Below are positions 45,063 through 56,012 of a stretch of DNA of 64,000 nucleotides, piece after piece. Source of the DNA: Levilactobacillus mulengensis (lineage in GTDB: Bacteria > Bacillota > Bacilli > Lactobacillales > Lactobacillaceae); the NCBI RefSeq assembly GCF_003946045.1, contig NZ_RHNW01000009.1, positions 56,267 to 120,266 of the forward strand, given 5' to 3'. The position numbers were made by a program, and so were the translations under genes. The notes beneath the pieces were generated by a model. It saw nothing but the letters and a program-made list of their open reading frames with translations. It was not told the DNA's origin and made no database searches. Numbering within the stretch: the stretch's first letter is position 1; the number at the start of each line of letters is the position of its first letter.

Positions 45063-45704
45063 TTAGTTTTCGTGACGCAGATCTTCAATTTCAGGAACGT
45101 GGAATTCTTTGCGTTCCAGTGCCTTGACGATCCGATCAAGCTTTTCTTCGTCAACTTCTGCGGGGAGGGTGAACATGGTCCGGTGAACCAGTTCACCTTC
45201 CTGGGCGTCCAGACTGATGACACTGGCAATCGACGTGTACTTGGTGATGATCTTGGCCATCCCAGCCAGGTCACCACGTTCACCGGCTGAAACGACGGTG
45301 ATCACGTAACTACCAATGTTCACGTTCCAGGACTGTGACAGCATGTCCATCAACCGGGTGTGCGTCAAGATACCATAGAAGGCGTTCTTGTCGTCTAACA
45401 CGGCGATGTAAGGCAAGTCCTTGATGGAGAAGAACACGTTGAAGAAGGCCGCGTTAACGGAAATGAACTTCGTGGCATTCTTCAGCAGTGATGTCACTGG
45501 GAGCTGCATGTCGCCGCCGCGAGACTTGTGGCGATAGATATGCATTTTGTAGATGTTCCCCCGGAAAATTTGCCCCGTTTCATCTAGAATCGGCACACAC
45601 CGATAGCCCGAGTCTTCCAAGACCTTTAAGGCTTGTTCCAAGGTGACGTCCTCGCGAACCGTAACTAAGCGTTCTTTCGGTTTCACTAGGGATTTAAGCA
45701 GCAT
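45063..45704 (-). CDS. CBS-CBS-ACT domain protein
   Basis: A 213-aa cytoplasmic protein. Two CBS motifs (about residues 1-60 with VTLEQALKVLEDSGYRCVPILD, and 75-125 with FISVNAAFFNVFFSIKDLPYIAVLDD) are followed by an ACT domain (about 130-205; YVITVVSAGERGDLAGMAKIITKY). CBS pairs bind adenosine nucleotides, and ACT domains bind amino acids or other small ligands. In Listeria, CBS proteins of this kind (CbpA/CbpB) bind c-di-AMP, so a c-di-AMP sensor is a reasonable but unproven idea. AGGAGGTC precedes the ATG. Confidence 0.82.
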   Translation of the reverse strand: MLLKSLVKPKERLVTVREDVTLEQALKVLEDSGYRCVPILDETGQIFRGNIYKMHIYRHKSRGGDMQLPVTSLLKNATKFISVNAAFFNVFFSIKDLPYIAVLDDKNAFYGILTHTRLMDMLSQSWNVNIGSYVITVVSAGERGDLAGMAKIITKYTSIASVISLDAQEGELVHRTMFTLPAEVDEEKLDRIVKALERKEFHVPEIEDLRHEN

Positions 45705-45839
45705 AGCAGATGACCTCCTAAAATTAGAAACTTCTAATAATCTCTTCTAATAATACCATATTTCACCCACGAACGGGTAGCAATTTTCGGGGAATTTCGT
45801 GGTAAAATAAAAGAAAGCGTGGTTAAGGAGGGTGGACTC

Positions 45840-45956
45840 GTGAAGAATACAGATGATCCCGATAACAAGCCGATTATCACGAAGAAGTGGCTTTACTGGA
45901 CCCTAGCGGCCTTCGTGGCGATCTTGGTCTTGCTGGCTATCGGCATGATTTTCTAA
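45840..45956 (+). CDS. 38-aa single-pass membrane peptide
   Basis: GTG at 45840 follows AAGGAGG by 8 nt and opens a 38-codon frame (MKNTDDPDNKPIITKKW, then LYWTLAAFVAILVLLAIG). It has a polar N-terminus with Lys-Lys-Trp and one hydrophobic helix. The strong ribosome site, the amphipathic-to-hydrophobic switch and the terminator immediately after support a real small protein. No family is recognised. It lies divergent from the CBS-ACT gene. Confidence 0.65.
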   Translation: MKNTDDPDNKPIITKKWLYWTLAAFVAILVLLAIGMIF

Positions 45957-45966
45957 ACGACCAAAT

Positions 45967-46008
45967 AAAAAGTTGCGTCACCGTTAAAAAGGTGGACGCA
46001 ACTTTTTT
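45967..46008. terminator. Bidirectional terminator
   Basis: AAAAGTTGCGTC pairs with GACGCAACTTTT, with T-runs on both strands. It serves the 38-aa gene and the convergent L,D-transpeptidase gene. Confidence 0.9.
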
Positions 46009-46017
46009 AGATTTCCA

Positions 46018-47406
46018 TTAGAAGACCAGGACGGGGGTGCCGACCTTAACGTTCGCAAAGACGGATGCAATCTTGGAAGGTGGCGTGTTTACACAGCCGT
46101 GTGAGCCGTGTGCCTTGTACCAGGTGCCACCGTACTGAGGTTGCCATGGCGAATCGTGAATCCCGACACCGGTATCATCGATTGGCATCCAGTACTTAAC
46201 CTTGGATGCGTAGCTGGAACCGTTATCGTTTTGACCTCTTAATGTGGTGTTCCGTTGTTTACTCCAGATGACCCAAGCCCCATTAGGCGTATGGTGCGCC
46301 GTGGTTGGTAATCCGGTTACAACGTCAGTAGAAACGACGACTTTTCCATTTTTATAAACCCACATGTGCTGATTGACTTTATCGACTTCAACGTAAGACT
46401 TGCCAATATCTGTACCGTTATTGTGGTAGCCGCTCCCTTGAATAGCAGGGGTGCGGTCCATGCCTTTACCGGCCAGAACCAGTTTGCTCAGCGCTGGCGT
46501 CTCGGTCTTCACCTTGATGCTCCAGCCATACAAACCAGCAGGAATTTTAACGGTTCCGCGCTTGGTGGACTTAAATGTCCGTGTCTTGTGAATGGTACCA
46601 TATTTTGTACTTAACTTGGTCAGGTAAGCCTTGATGGCAGCGTCATTCGTTGCCAACTGACCACCCTTGAAGGTGACCCAACTAGCTAACGTTTCGCTAG
46701 GAACCGTGATCTTGTGACCACTCAGCTTGTAGACGTAAGTTTGTTGTGTGATGGCCGTGGCCTTGGTCTTAGCCGCCTTAAATGCGGCAGAAGTGGTTGT
46801 GACCTTAGGCTGAATGTAATCGCCGGCAACGTTGATTGTCGTCGATCCTTGTTCAATGGCCGTTGTGATGGACTTGGCTAACTTGTCGGTGTCCAGTTGA
46901 TTACCCTTTTGTTCCTTGGTCACAGCCCAAGAACCATCCTGGTAACTGAACGTGGCGTCCTTAGCAGCCGTCCGCGTCTTGTTCGCTTTGGTTGCAATCT
47001 TGGTCGCCAACGTTTGGACACTTTCTTGATTCTCGTCACTGGCGTTGAGCGCAATGCTATCTGCCGTGGCGGTCGTCACGTGAACGGGCCAGCTCCAAAC
47101 GTTTTGTTTGCTGATGAGTTGCTTGAGGGCCGATTGTGACGTGACCTTCAAGTCGACTTGGTTCGTTTTGATCGTGGTGACGGTCTTGCTGCCGTCCTTT
47201 AACGTGTACTGCTGATCCTTCAGAGCCGCTTTTAACTTGGTGGCCGCTTGGCTCGCCGTGCTCCCACCGACGTTGACGCCGGCAATCTCAGTGTCCTTGA
47301 AGAAGACCTGAGCTGAAGAATAGTGTAAAGCTTGTCCCACGTAAATGGCACCGACCGCTACAGCAGCGGTAACGATGCCAATCACGAAGGCGTTTTTCTT
47401 TTTCAT
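46018..47406 (-). CDS. L,D-transpeptidase (YkuD family) with peptidoglycan-binding domain
   Basis: A 462-aa exported protein. It has an N-terminal membrane anchor (about 7-28), a PG_binding_4-like repeat region (about 60-290) and a YkuD catalytic domain at the C-terminus. The catalytic motif is HGSHGCVN with C438, preceded by GIHDSPWQP. These enzymes form 3-3 cross-links in peptidoglycan or attach proteins. AGGAGGT lies before the ATG at 47406. The region 47407-47914 upstream shows no clear -35/-10 and no gene. Confidence 0.92.
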   Translation of the reverse strand: MKKKNAFVIGIVTAAVAVGAIYVGQALHYSSAQVFFKDTEIAGVNVGGSTASQAATKLKAALKDQQYTLKDGSKTVTTIKTNQVDLKVTSQSALKQLISKQNVWSWPVHVTTATADSIALNASDENQESVQTLATKIATKANKTRTAAKDATFSYQDGSWAVTKEQKGNQLDTDKLAKSITTAIEQGSTTINVAGDYIQPKVTTTSAAFKAAKTKATAITQQTYVYKLSGHKITVPSETLASWVTFKGGQLATNDAAIKAYLTKLSTKYGTIHKTRTFKSTKRGTVKIPAGLYGWSIKVKTETPALSKLVLAGKGMDRTPAIQGSGYHNNGTDIGKSYVEVDKVNQHMWVYKNGKVVVSTDVVTGLPTTAHHTPNGAWVIWSKQRNTTLRGQNDNGSSYASKVKYWMPIDDTGVGIHDSPWQPQYGGTWYKAHGSHGCVNTPPSKIASVFANVKVGTPVLVF

Positions 47407-47914
47407 AGGTGTGACCTCCTAAAATAGCCAGTGGAGGAAAAGTCGTCATGCTTAACTATCACCAATAGCATACCCCAAGCTTACTTCAAACTACCTTAAA
47501 TCGCAACGTAGAAGCATTAATGTTAACGGTTACATTACTTTCATATCAGCATCTAAAAGAATTAAAAAAATTTCAGGCGTGGTTATTCCGGGCGGTTGAC
47601 CATTAATTGATTAATAGACCGCGGTCATAGATTGACGATTTTTAAAGGTAAGGGGGCCCTAAATAAAATTGGGTGAGTCCATTGCAACTAACTTAATTGT
47701 GTACATCTAGTCTTGAACACTAGGTAAACGCCGTTTTAACGGGATTCTTCTTCGTAATTGATTAAAATAGTCAGTGAGTAAATCGTCAATGAACAATTGA
47801 CGTATTATTTTGACCTAATTATGTCACATGCGTACGCTTATGCAAAAGCCACAGCAGAATGCGTTAAGGCTATCTCAGCTTTTGCCAGCATGGGTGCTAT
47901 CCGAAAAAATGGCA

Positions 47915-47950
47915 CAAAAAAATCGCCGCTCCGCAGGGGAACGACGATTC
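47915..47950 (-). terminator. Terminator of ldh
   Basis: AATCGCCGCTCC pairs with GGAACGACGATT around CGCAGG, with the T-run on the minus strand. Confidence 0.85.
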
Positions 47951-47968
47951 GAAAATTTAAGCTAAAGC

Positions 47969-48955
<987 letters not shown>

Positions 48956-48983
48956 TCAAGGTACGCAATAATACCCGTGAGTT

Positions 48984-49047
48984 AGTATACCATGTTAAAA
49001 GGATGAAAGCCATTGCGTGAGCCAAAATTTTGTGAAAAATATCATTT
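48984..49047 (-). promoter_or_regulatory. ldh promoter and Rex-like site
   Basis: On the minus strand, TGGTATACT (extended -10; TATACT is the complement of 48984-48989). Upstream, at 49030-49047, lies TTGTGAAAAATATCATTT, whose left half is the perfect Rex half-site TTGTGAA. Rex is the NADH-sensing repressor of fermentation genes. Confidence 0.5.
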
Positions 49048-49620
49048 ATCTTTTCAGTGACTGACCAATTTGTGGAAAAGCACTCGTGAATTTAGCCAAA
49101 GAAGTGGGGAAGATGACCAGTGTAAAGTGCTGGTAAATCCCGGTATAGAGATATTTGTATTTGAAATGCTGGTTGATTGTTTGGCTGAGCAAGCCTTACG
49201 TGAATAACGCAACCAGCCGCTCGACCAATGTGTTAAGGAATGGCCGGTCTACCGCCGGTGGTAGCGAAAAACTTTCACAAACTCGTTGAAATGGCGTGGT
49301 CGTGAATCGTGAAAGCGCCTGAAAATTTTCACATGGAGAACGGGTAAAAACGGTCACACTGGAATTTTGTGCAAGTTAATGAAGGAAAATAAATGTGAAA
49401 GTTTACCGAAACGGGAGCGAGGCGGTTGGTGTTTCACCGGACCTAGCGGCAGTGATTGTGCCGGGGCATTTTCGGATGGATGGGCCGGTCACTGAGAGAT
49501 TGGAGAAAGCAAGGTTAACGGGAGGTGTGGCCACCTTTCGTGAGCGAGCCAATCGACCACTGGGAGTCCCGTCAGGCGGAGAGTGGTAAACCGTTGTGAA
49601 GACGGTCAGGATGCGTGAAG
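49048..49620. other. Non-coding gap between ldh and pth
   Basis: Contains several TTTCACA/GTGAAA(G) heptamers (near 49269, 49306, 49325 and 49394) but no convincing gene. Confidence 0.5.
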
Positions 49621-49637
49621 TTCAGGGGGGACTATGC

Positions 49638-49722
49638 TATACTGACAGGTGGTAAATTTAACAAAAAAAGATAACCTGAGCGGCTGAACGGGGAGCAATG
49701 GCTCCCGTCCAGCTCTTTTGTC
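49638..49722 (+). promoter_or_regulatory. pth-mfd promoter and leader hairpin
   Basis: Extended -10 TGCTATACT (TATACT 49638-49643). A hairpin follows in the leader, GAGC.CTG.ACGGG..GAGC pairing with GCTCCCGT.CAGCTC (49679-49716), then TTTTGTCT. It resembles an attenuator or leader terminator before pth. Confidence 0.5.
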
Positions 49723-49764
49723 TCTAGCTCGGAATACACAGCTTTAAGGGAGAAAACTTTAAAA

Positions 49765-50322
49765 ATGAAAATGATTGTTGGTTTAGGAAACATTGGTCCC
49801 CAGTACGATGGCACCCGGCACAACACCGGCTTTATGGTTGTCGACGCCTTTGCCAAGGAACACGGCATTGACCTGACGACGCGGAAGATGGACGCCAAGT
49901 ACGGCAGCGGCATGGTTAATGGTGAAAAAGTGTTAGTCGTTAAGCCCACGACGTTCATGAACGAATCTGGCCGGGCCGTTCATCCCATCATGAACTACTT
50001 TAAGATCGACGTGGCAGACATCATTGTGGTCCACGACGACATGGATCTGCCACTGGGCCGGATTCGCTTACGGGATCACGGCTCTGCTGGGGGTCATAAC
50101 GGGATCAAGAGCATCATTGCCCACGTCTCGACCGAAAAATTTGCCCGGTTACGGGTCGGCATTGCCCACCCCGAGCAACACACCGTGGTCGACTATGTCT
50201 TGGGTAAATTTACCAAGGACCAACAGCCCCTCTTCAATCAAGCCACCGATAAGGCCGTTGCTGCGTTGGATGACTGGTTAAAGGGAACCGAATTTACTCA
50301 GTTGATGAACCTGTACAACTAG
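49765..50322 (+). CDS. pth: Peptidyl-tRNA hydrolase
   Basis: A 185-aa enzyme that frees tRNA from prematurely dropped peptidyl-tRNA. It has GLGNIGPQYDGTRHNTGFMVVD with the catalytic H19-N20, then KPTTFMNESG, VVHDDMDLPLG (catalytic Asp) and GSAGGHNGIKSI. ATG 49765 follows a weak AGGGAGAAA site. mfd begins 16 nt after its stop; pth-mfd is a conserved pair. Confidence 0.97.
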   Translation: MKMIVGLGNIGPQYDGTRHNTGFMVVDAFAKEHGIDLTTRKMDAKYGSGMVNGEKVLVVKPTTFMNESGRAVHPIMNYFKIDVADIIVVHDDMDLPLGRIRLRDHGSAGGHNGIKSIIAHVSTEKFARLRVGIAHPEQHTVVDYVLGKFTKDQQPLFNQATDKAVAALDDWLKGTEFTQLMNLYN

Positions 50323-50338
50323 GATAGGAAGTTATCGC

Positions 50339-53300
50339 GTGAATTTAGAAGCATTTATGACGCAGACGACGCAGTTTAAAGACATCAAGCGGACGCTAGC
50401 GCCCGGTCAACGCCAACTGGTGACCGGACTCAACGGTTCTGCCGAGACTTTATTCATCGCCAGCCTGCTCCATGATCAACAACGATCGATCGTCTACGTG
50501 ACGGATACGCTCTATCACGCGGGCCAACTTGTCGATGACCTGGCGAACCTGCTCAGGGACGACGAGTTATTTGAATTTCCAGTAGAAGAGTTATTGGCAG
50601 CGGAAGTGGCGACTAGCTCGCCCGAGTACCGGTCATCACGGATCGATGCCTTACGGGCCTTGCAGAGCGACCATCCAGTGGTAATTGTGACGGCACTGTC
50701 CGGACTCCGGCGATTCTTACCGGCACCGGCCAACTTTGCGGCGGCCCGGTTTACCGTTAAGGTCGGCGACGACTTTGACCTGGAAGACTTGCAACAACGG
50801 TTGTTTGCCATGGGCTATGCCCACCAGAAATTGGTGGCTGGCCCGGGGGACTTCGCCGTGCGGGGGTCCATCGTGGACATTTACCCGTTGGCGGCCGACT
50901 ATCCGGTTCGGCTGGACTTCTTTGACACCGAGGTCGATTCGCTCCGTTACTTTGACCCAGCGACCCAGCGCAGTATTGAAAATGCTGAGATGGTCGAGGT
51001 CTTACCAGCCACCGATTTCATCTTAACGGCGGCGGAACGGACGGCGGGTGCGGCAGCCCTGACGGCGGAACTGACCAAGCAGGCTGGCAAATTGGCTGCG
51101 GATGCGGCCACGAATCTGACGGATCAGGTTCAACCGCTGATCGATGGCCTAAAAAAAGGGTCCGTCGATCCCCAGTTAATGGAGTTTGCGGATTATTTAT
51201 TCCCAGAACACAATCAATTGCTGGACTACTTACCGGCTGATGGATTGGCGTTGTTCGGGGACTATTCGCGGTTACAGGACGCCGAACGGCAATTATTAGA
51301 GGATGAAGCCAACTGGGCCACCGATAAGCTGAGTCACCACCAGATCTTTGCGCAGCAAATTTTTGGCGGTGAGCTGCGGCCCATTGTGAAAGAAGACCAG
51401 CACGCACAGCTGATGCTAGCCCTGTTCCAGAAGGGGATGGGGAGCTTACGGTTCCAAGCCATCACCAACATCACGACACGCGCCATGCAACAGTTCTTTG
51501 GCCAATTGCCCGTGATGAAGACGGAAATCGACCGCTGGCAGAAACAAAAGCAGACGGTCGTGCTCCTGGTTCAAGACGAGGAGCGGCTAGAAAAGATTGA
51601 GCAGACGTTGGATGATTTTGAAATCAAGGTCGTCTTGACCAAGTCCGCCAATCTTCAGCCTAATTTGACCCAACTGGTGCCCGAACGGTTACGCACTGGG
51701 TTTGAACTGCCCGAGGCCAACCTGGTGATCATCACGGAAGCCGAAATGTTCCAGAAAATCACGAAGAAGCGGGCCCGGCGACAAACCATGGCGAACGCCG
51801 AACGGCTGAAGAGTTATACCGACTTGAAGCCCGGCGATTACGTCGTACACGTTAACCACGGGATTGGGAAGTTCATCGGGATGCAGACGCTGACGGTCGA
51901 TGGGGTCCATCAGGACTACATGACCATTGATTACCAGGACAACGCGCAGTTATTTATCCCGGTTACCCAATTAAACCTGATTCAAAAGTACGTTTCCTCA
52001 GAAGACAAGAAGCCCCGCATCAACAAGCTGGGCGGTTCCGAGTGGGCCAAGACCAAGCGAAAAGTCGCGGCTAAAATTGAGGATATCGCGGACGAACTGG
52101 TCGACCTCTATGCTAAGCGAGCGGCCGAAAAGGGCTTTGCCTTCCCCGTCGACGACAGTCTGCAGACGGATTTTGAAAACGATTTTCCGTATGCCGAGAC
52201 GCCTGACCAACTCCGAACCATTGAAGAGGTCAAGCACGACATGGAAAAGCCCCGGCCAATGGACCGGTTATTAGTCGGTGACGTGGGTTACGGGAAGACC
52301 GAGGTTGCCTTGCGGGCGGCCTTTAAAGCGGTCGAAGCGGGCAAACAAGTGGCCTTCCTGGTCCCGACGACTATTTTGGCGCAACAACATTACGACACCA
52401 TGGTCAGTCGATTCGAGGGTTATCCCATTAATGTCGAAATGTTTTCGCGGTTCCGGACGACCAAGCAGATTCACCAGTCCATCAAGGATTTGGAGAGCGG
52501 TCAGCTGGATATCGTGGTGGGCACTCACCGGTTGCTTTCCCAGGACGTGAAGTTTAAGAATCTAGGCCTGGTCCTGGTCGATGAGGAACAGCGGTTTGGC
52601 GTTAAGCATAAGGAACGGTTGAAGGAATTAAAGGCCAACGTGGACGTCTTAACGCTAACGGCGACCCCCATCCCGCGGACGCTTCACATGTCCATGCTGG
52701 GTGTGCGGGACCTCTCAGTAATTGAAACGCCACCAGCCAACCGATTCCCCATTCAGACCTACGTCATGGAACAAAACGCGGGTGCAATTCAGGACGGGAT
52801 TCGCCGGGAAATGCAACGGGGCGGCCAGGTTTTCTACCTGCACAACCGGGTGGATGACATTGAAAAGACGGTCGGTCAGGTGCAGTCCCTGGTGCCAGAA
52901 GCCCGGGTCGGCTACATTCACGGGAAGATGACGGAGGCTCAGCTTGAAGGGGTCCTCTTTGACTTCCTGCGCGGGGAATACGACGTGCTGGTCACGACGA
53001 CCATCATCGAAACCGGGATTGATATTCCTAACGCCAACACGTTATTCGTCGAAAATGCGGACCGGATGGGTCTGTCACAGCTGTACCAGTTGCGGGGTCG
53101 AATCGGCCGGAGCAACCGGGTGGCCTACGCCTACTTCACGTACAAGCCGAACAAGGTTTTGACCGAGGTCAGTGAAAAGCGGTTGGAGGCCATCAAGGAC
53201 TTCACCGAACTGGGTTCCGGTTTCAAGATTGCGATGCGGGACTTATCCATTCGGGGGGCTGGTAATTTGCTTGGTAAGCAACAACATGGCTTCATCAATT

Positions 53301-53890
53301 CCGTCGGGTATGACTTATACACGCAAATGTTAAGTGAAGCCGTTGCCAAGAAGCGTGGGAAGCAAACGCAACCGAAGACCGATACGACGGTCGAACTGGG
53401 GGTTGAGGCTTACCTGCCAAGCGACTACATCGAAGACGAGCAACAGAAGATTGAAATGTACAAACGGATTCGCCAATTGGAGAATGACGATGAGGTCAGT
53501 GAGATTCAAGCGGACCTTATCGACCGGTTTGGGGAATACCCGGACGCCGTCAGCCAACTGCTGACAATCGGTCAGTTAAAATTGGCGGCGGACTTAGCCT
53601 TAGTCGATAAGATTCGTCGCGTCAACGGGGATGTCTTTGTCACGATTTCTAAGCGCGGCACCAATATTCTGGGCGGCGAGGATGTCTTCAAGGCTTTGGC
53701 AGCCACGGATCTGAAGGCGACGGTCGGGATTACCGATGACCGCCTTCACGTGAAGCTGGTCATCCAACCGAAGATGACGGTCAACGACTGGTTGCCGCAG
53801 GTGCAACAGTTTATGGCGGCCCTCAGAGACATTGTGGAAGTCACCACGAAACCCAAGGCGGATGACAAACAACCCAAAGAACAGGCTTAG
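50339..53890 (+). CDS. mfd: Transcription-repair coupling factor
   Basis: An 1183-aa ATP-dependent translocase that removes RNA polymerase stalled at DNA lesions and recruits UvrA. A UvrB-like N-terminal part (to about 330), an RNA-polymerase-interacting CarD-like domain (about 490-580; DLKPGDYVVHVNHGIGKFIG), helicase motor domains (GDVGYGKTEVA, LVDEEQRFGVKHKE, TATPIPRTL, RGRIGRSNRVAYAY) and a C-terminal TRCF domain make it full length. The start is GTG 50339 (AGGAAG upstream); ATG 50357 is an alternative. Confidence 0.97.
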   Translation: MNLEAFMTQTTQFKDIKRTLAPGQRQLVTGLNGSAETLFIASLLHDQQRSIVYVTDTLYHAGQLVDDLANLLRDDELFEFPVEELLAAEVATSSPEYRSSRIDALRALQSDHPVVIVTALSGLRRFLPAPANFAAARFTVKVGDDFDLEDLQQRLFAMGYAHQKLVAGPGDFAVRGSIVDIYPLAADYPVRLDFFDTEVDSLRYFDPATQRSIENAEMVEVLPATDFILTAAERTAGAAALTAELTKQAGKLAADAATNLTDQVQPLIDGLKKGSVDPQLMEFADYLFPEHNQLLDYLPADGLALFGDYSRLQDAERQLLEDEANWATDKLSHHQIFAQQIFGGELRPIVKEDQHAQLMLALFQKGMGSLRFQAITNITTRAMQQFFGQLPVMKTEIDRWQKQKQTVVLLVQDEERLEKIEQTLDDFEIKVVLTKSANLQPNLTQLVPERLRTGFELPEANLVIITEAEMFQKITKKRARRQTMANAERLKSYTDLKPGDYVVHVNHGIGKFIGMQTLTVDGVHQDYMTIDYQDNAQLFIPVTQLNLIQKYVSSEDKKPRINKLGGSEWAKTKRKVAAKIEDIADELVDLYAKRAAEKGFAFPVDDSLQTDFENDFPYAETPDQLRTIEEVKHDMEKPRPMDRLLVGDVGYGKTEVALRAAFKAVEAGKQVAFLVPTTILAQQHYDTMVSRFEGYPINVEMFSRFRTTKQIHQSIKDLESGQLDIVVGTHRLLSQDVKFKNLGLVLVDEEQRFGVKHKERLKELKANVDVLTLTATPIPRTLHMSMLGVRDLSVIETPPANRFPIQTYVMEQNAGAIQDGIRREMQRGGQVFYLHNRVDDIEKTVGQVQSLVPEARVGYIHGKMTEAQLEGVLFDFLRGEYDVLVTTTIIETGIDIPNANTLFVENADRMGLSQLYQLRGRIGRSNRVAYAYFTYKPNKVLTEVSEKRLEAIKDFTELGSGFKIAMRDLSIRGAGNLLGKQQHGFINSVGYDLYTQMLSEAVAKKRGKQTQPKTDTTVELGVEAYLPSDYIEDEQQKIEMYKRIRQLENDDEVSEIQADLIDRFGEYPDAVSQLLTIGQLKLAADLALVDKIRRVNGDVFVTISKRGTNILGGEDVFKALAATDLKATVGITDDRLHVKLVIQPKMTVNDWLPQVQQFMAALRDIVEVTTKPKADDKQPKEQA

Positions 53891-53920
53891 GACGTCCGTC
53901 TTTGGGCAGGAGGAGGAACC

Positions 53921-55501
53921 ATGGGCAAACGCAACGTGAATACGACCTTGCAGGGTGCCCTGATTCTCTCGGTGGCGGCGTTTATTGCGAAGCTACTGAG
54001 TGCGGTCTACCGGGTTCCCTTTCAAAACATGGTCGGCAACACCGGGTTCTACGTGTATCAACAGGTTTATCCCCTGTATGGCATTGGCATGACCTTTGCC
54101 CTGAGTGGATTACCGGTCTTTATTTCCAAATTAATTGCGGAGGCGCCCGACCTGCCCAGTCAGCAGGCCGTAGCCCGGCAAGTCTATCGCTGGGTGTGGG
54201 CGCTGGCACTGGTGCTCTTCGGTGGCCTGATGGTGGGCGCCCCCGACATTGCCCGAGCAATGGGGGATGCCCAACTAGCCCCACTGATTCGGATGGTGGC
54301 GTGGATGTTCCTATTAATGCCAGAGCTGTCGGTCGGCCGGGGGTACCACCAGGGACAGTTCCGAATGCTGCCGACCGCGCGCTCACAGGTGGTCGAGCAG
54401 CTGGCCCGGGTGGTCGTGATCCTGGTGGCCGCCGGCTGGGCGGTGACCCACGACTGGTCCGTTTATCGGATGGGCATGTGGGCGCTGAGTGGCGGCACGA
54501 TTGCGGCCGTGGCGGCACTGGTTGTGCTACCGCGGTGGCGGCAACCCGAGGTTCGGACTGGCTGGCGCCTGCCACACTTGGGGCGGCGGTTACTGATCGA
54601 GGGGGGGACGCTCTGTCTTCTCACGGCCATGATGGTCCTGCTGCAACTGGTCGATTCATTTACGGTTAAAAATGGTCTGGTGGCCGGTGGGATGGCCGAT
54701 GCGGCTGCCAAGAGTTTGAAAGGGGTCTACGACCGGGCCCAACCGTTAGTCCAATTGGGCCTGGTGGTGGCGGTGGCCTTTGCCACGTCACTCCTGCCGG
54801 CGCTTAGCGAGGCCCAACATCAGCAGCGACCCAAGGCCTTCAAACGCCTGACGACGACCATGATGCGGATTGCTTTGATGATTGCGACGGCGGCGACCGC
54901 GGGGCTGATCAGTCTGATGCCGTGGATCAACCGGCTGCTCTTTGGCAATATCACGGGGAGCTGGATGCTGAGCGTCTACATGCTGAGCATCATCCTGGCA
55001 ACACTGATTCAGACCTACAACAGCGTGTTGCAGAGCCAGAACAGCTATCGGCTAACCGTCATGGCACTGGTCGCCGGTCTGGTGGTCAAGGCTATCGCCA
55101 ATCACTGGGCCGTGGTCAACTTTGGTGCGAGTGGCGCGAGTTGGCTGACGGTCATTAGTCTGGGCGTGACGTTCCTGGTAATCTGGTACGGCTCGCCCGT
55201 CACACTGCGGACCGACATCTGGACGCGCAACTACATTCGTACCCTGCTAGGCTGTACCATCTTGATGGTTGCCGGGGTGAAAGTCGCCGTGGTGGTCCTG
55301 GAACGTGGGTGGCCGGTCTTGGCGACGGGACGGTTAGCAGCTGGCGTCGGGCTTCTGATCACCATTCCCATTGGGGTGGCCATCTTCTTGGGCCTGGCGC
55401 TCAGTTGGCAGTTACTCAGTGTGCGGGAGTGGTTAGCGATTCCGCACGCAGAAACAGTTTTACGATTATGGCAGAAACTTAGCCAACACGGAGGAAAATA
55501 A
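53921..55501 (+). CDS. Polysaccharide/lipid II-type flippase (MATE/MurJ-like, YabM-like)
   Basis: A 526-aa protein of about 14 membrane helices. The N-terminal [29 protein letters not shown] and the [15 protein letters not shown] motif are typical of the SpoVB/YabM branch of the MOP flippase superfamily, which moves undecaprenyl-linked wall precursors or polysaccharides across the membrane. It lies between mfd and rqcP, as yabM does in Bacillus. AGGAGGAGG precedes the ATG. The substrate is not known. The gene is very G/C-rich and carries a long shadow frame. Confidence 0.9.
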   Translation: MGKRNVNTTLQGALILSVAAFIAKLLSAVYRVPFQNMVGNTGFYVYQQVYPLYGIGMTFALSGLPVFISKLIAEAPDLPSQQAVARQVYRWVWALALVLFGGLMVGAPDIARAMGDAQLAPLIRMVAWMFLLMPELSVGRGYHQGQFRMLPTARSQVVEQLARVVVILVAAGWAVTHDWSVYRMGMWALSGGTIAAVAALVVLPRWRQPEVRTGWRLPHLGRRLLIEGGTLCLLTAMMVLLQLVDSFTVKNGLVAGGMADAAAKSLKGVYDRAQPLVQLGLVVAVAFATSLLPALSEAQHQQRPKAFKRLTTTMMRIALMIATAATAGLISLMPWINRLLFGNITGSWMLSVYMLSIILATLIQTYNSVLQSQNSYRLTVMALVAGLVVKAIANHWAVVNFGASGASWLTVISLGVTFLVIWYGSPVTLRTDIWTRNYIRTLLGCTILMVAGVKVAVVVLERGWPVLATGRLAAGVGLLITIPIGVAIFLGLALSWQLLSVREWLAIPHAETVLRLWQKLSQHGGK

Positions 55502-55502
55502 T

Positions 55503-55775
55503 ATGCGATTAGATAAATATTTGAAAGTTTCTCGAATCATCAAGCGGCGGTCAGTGGCTAAGGAAATTGCCGACAAGGGCCGCATCGAAATCAACGGGAA
55601 GGTTGCCAAGTCTTCAACTGAGGTGGCCCCTAAGGATGAATTGGTCATTAAGTTTGGGAACAAGACGTTGACCGTCCAAGTCGACGAGCTCTTAGAAACC
55701 ACGAAGAAGGACGACGCCGAACGAATGTACACCATCGTGAAGGAAGAGTACGCTCAAGATTTTCGGCAAGAATAA
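55503..55775 (+). CDS. rqcP: RqcP, S4-domain ribosome-quality-control protein
   Basis: A 90-aa protein with an S4 RNA-binding domain: [41 protein letters not shown]. RqcP (YabO) binds obstructed 50S subunits with RqcH and drives alanine tailing of stalled peptides. Its ATG lies 1 nt after the flippase stop, with GGAGG inside that gene's end, so translation is coupled. Confidence 0.93.
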   Translation: MRLDKYLKVSRIIKRRSVAKEIADKGRIEINGKVAKSSTEVAPKDELVIKFGNKTLTVQVDELLETTKKDDAERMYTIVKEEYAQDFRQE

Positions 55776-56012
55776 TTAGCGACCCCAAAGGTGTCAGTTG
55801 TGGCGGGTTAAGTTAGGTCGTTCACTTACCAGACAGCTGAGGGGCTCAGCAACGGCGAACGCGATGTTTGTGCGCTTTCTGCGGGTCAATGCCGCCGATT
55901 TAAGCGACTAATGTGACGAATGTTTTACAATATGCTTAACTAGCTAGACGTCTAAATTGAAACTTGCTATACTCAAGTTAAACTATTTGGTGAACATGGA
56001 GGAGTGAGTGGC

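Noticed and set aside
49395..49589. 64-aa frame in the gap between ldh and pth
   Set aside because: A weak GAAGGA site precedes it, but the sequence shows no domain or secondary-structure pattern, and the region looks non-coding.
53902..54669. Long 255-aa frame overlapping the flippase gene in another phase
   Set aside because: Composition (Gly/Arg/Pro-rich, no domains) and overlap with a well-supported membrane protein show it is a G/C-rich shadow.
55776..56000. Possible tRNA or small RNA between rqcP and divIC
   Set aside because: No cloverleaf could be drawn and no promoter-terminator pair is visible.
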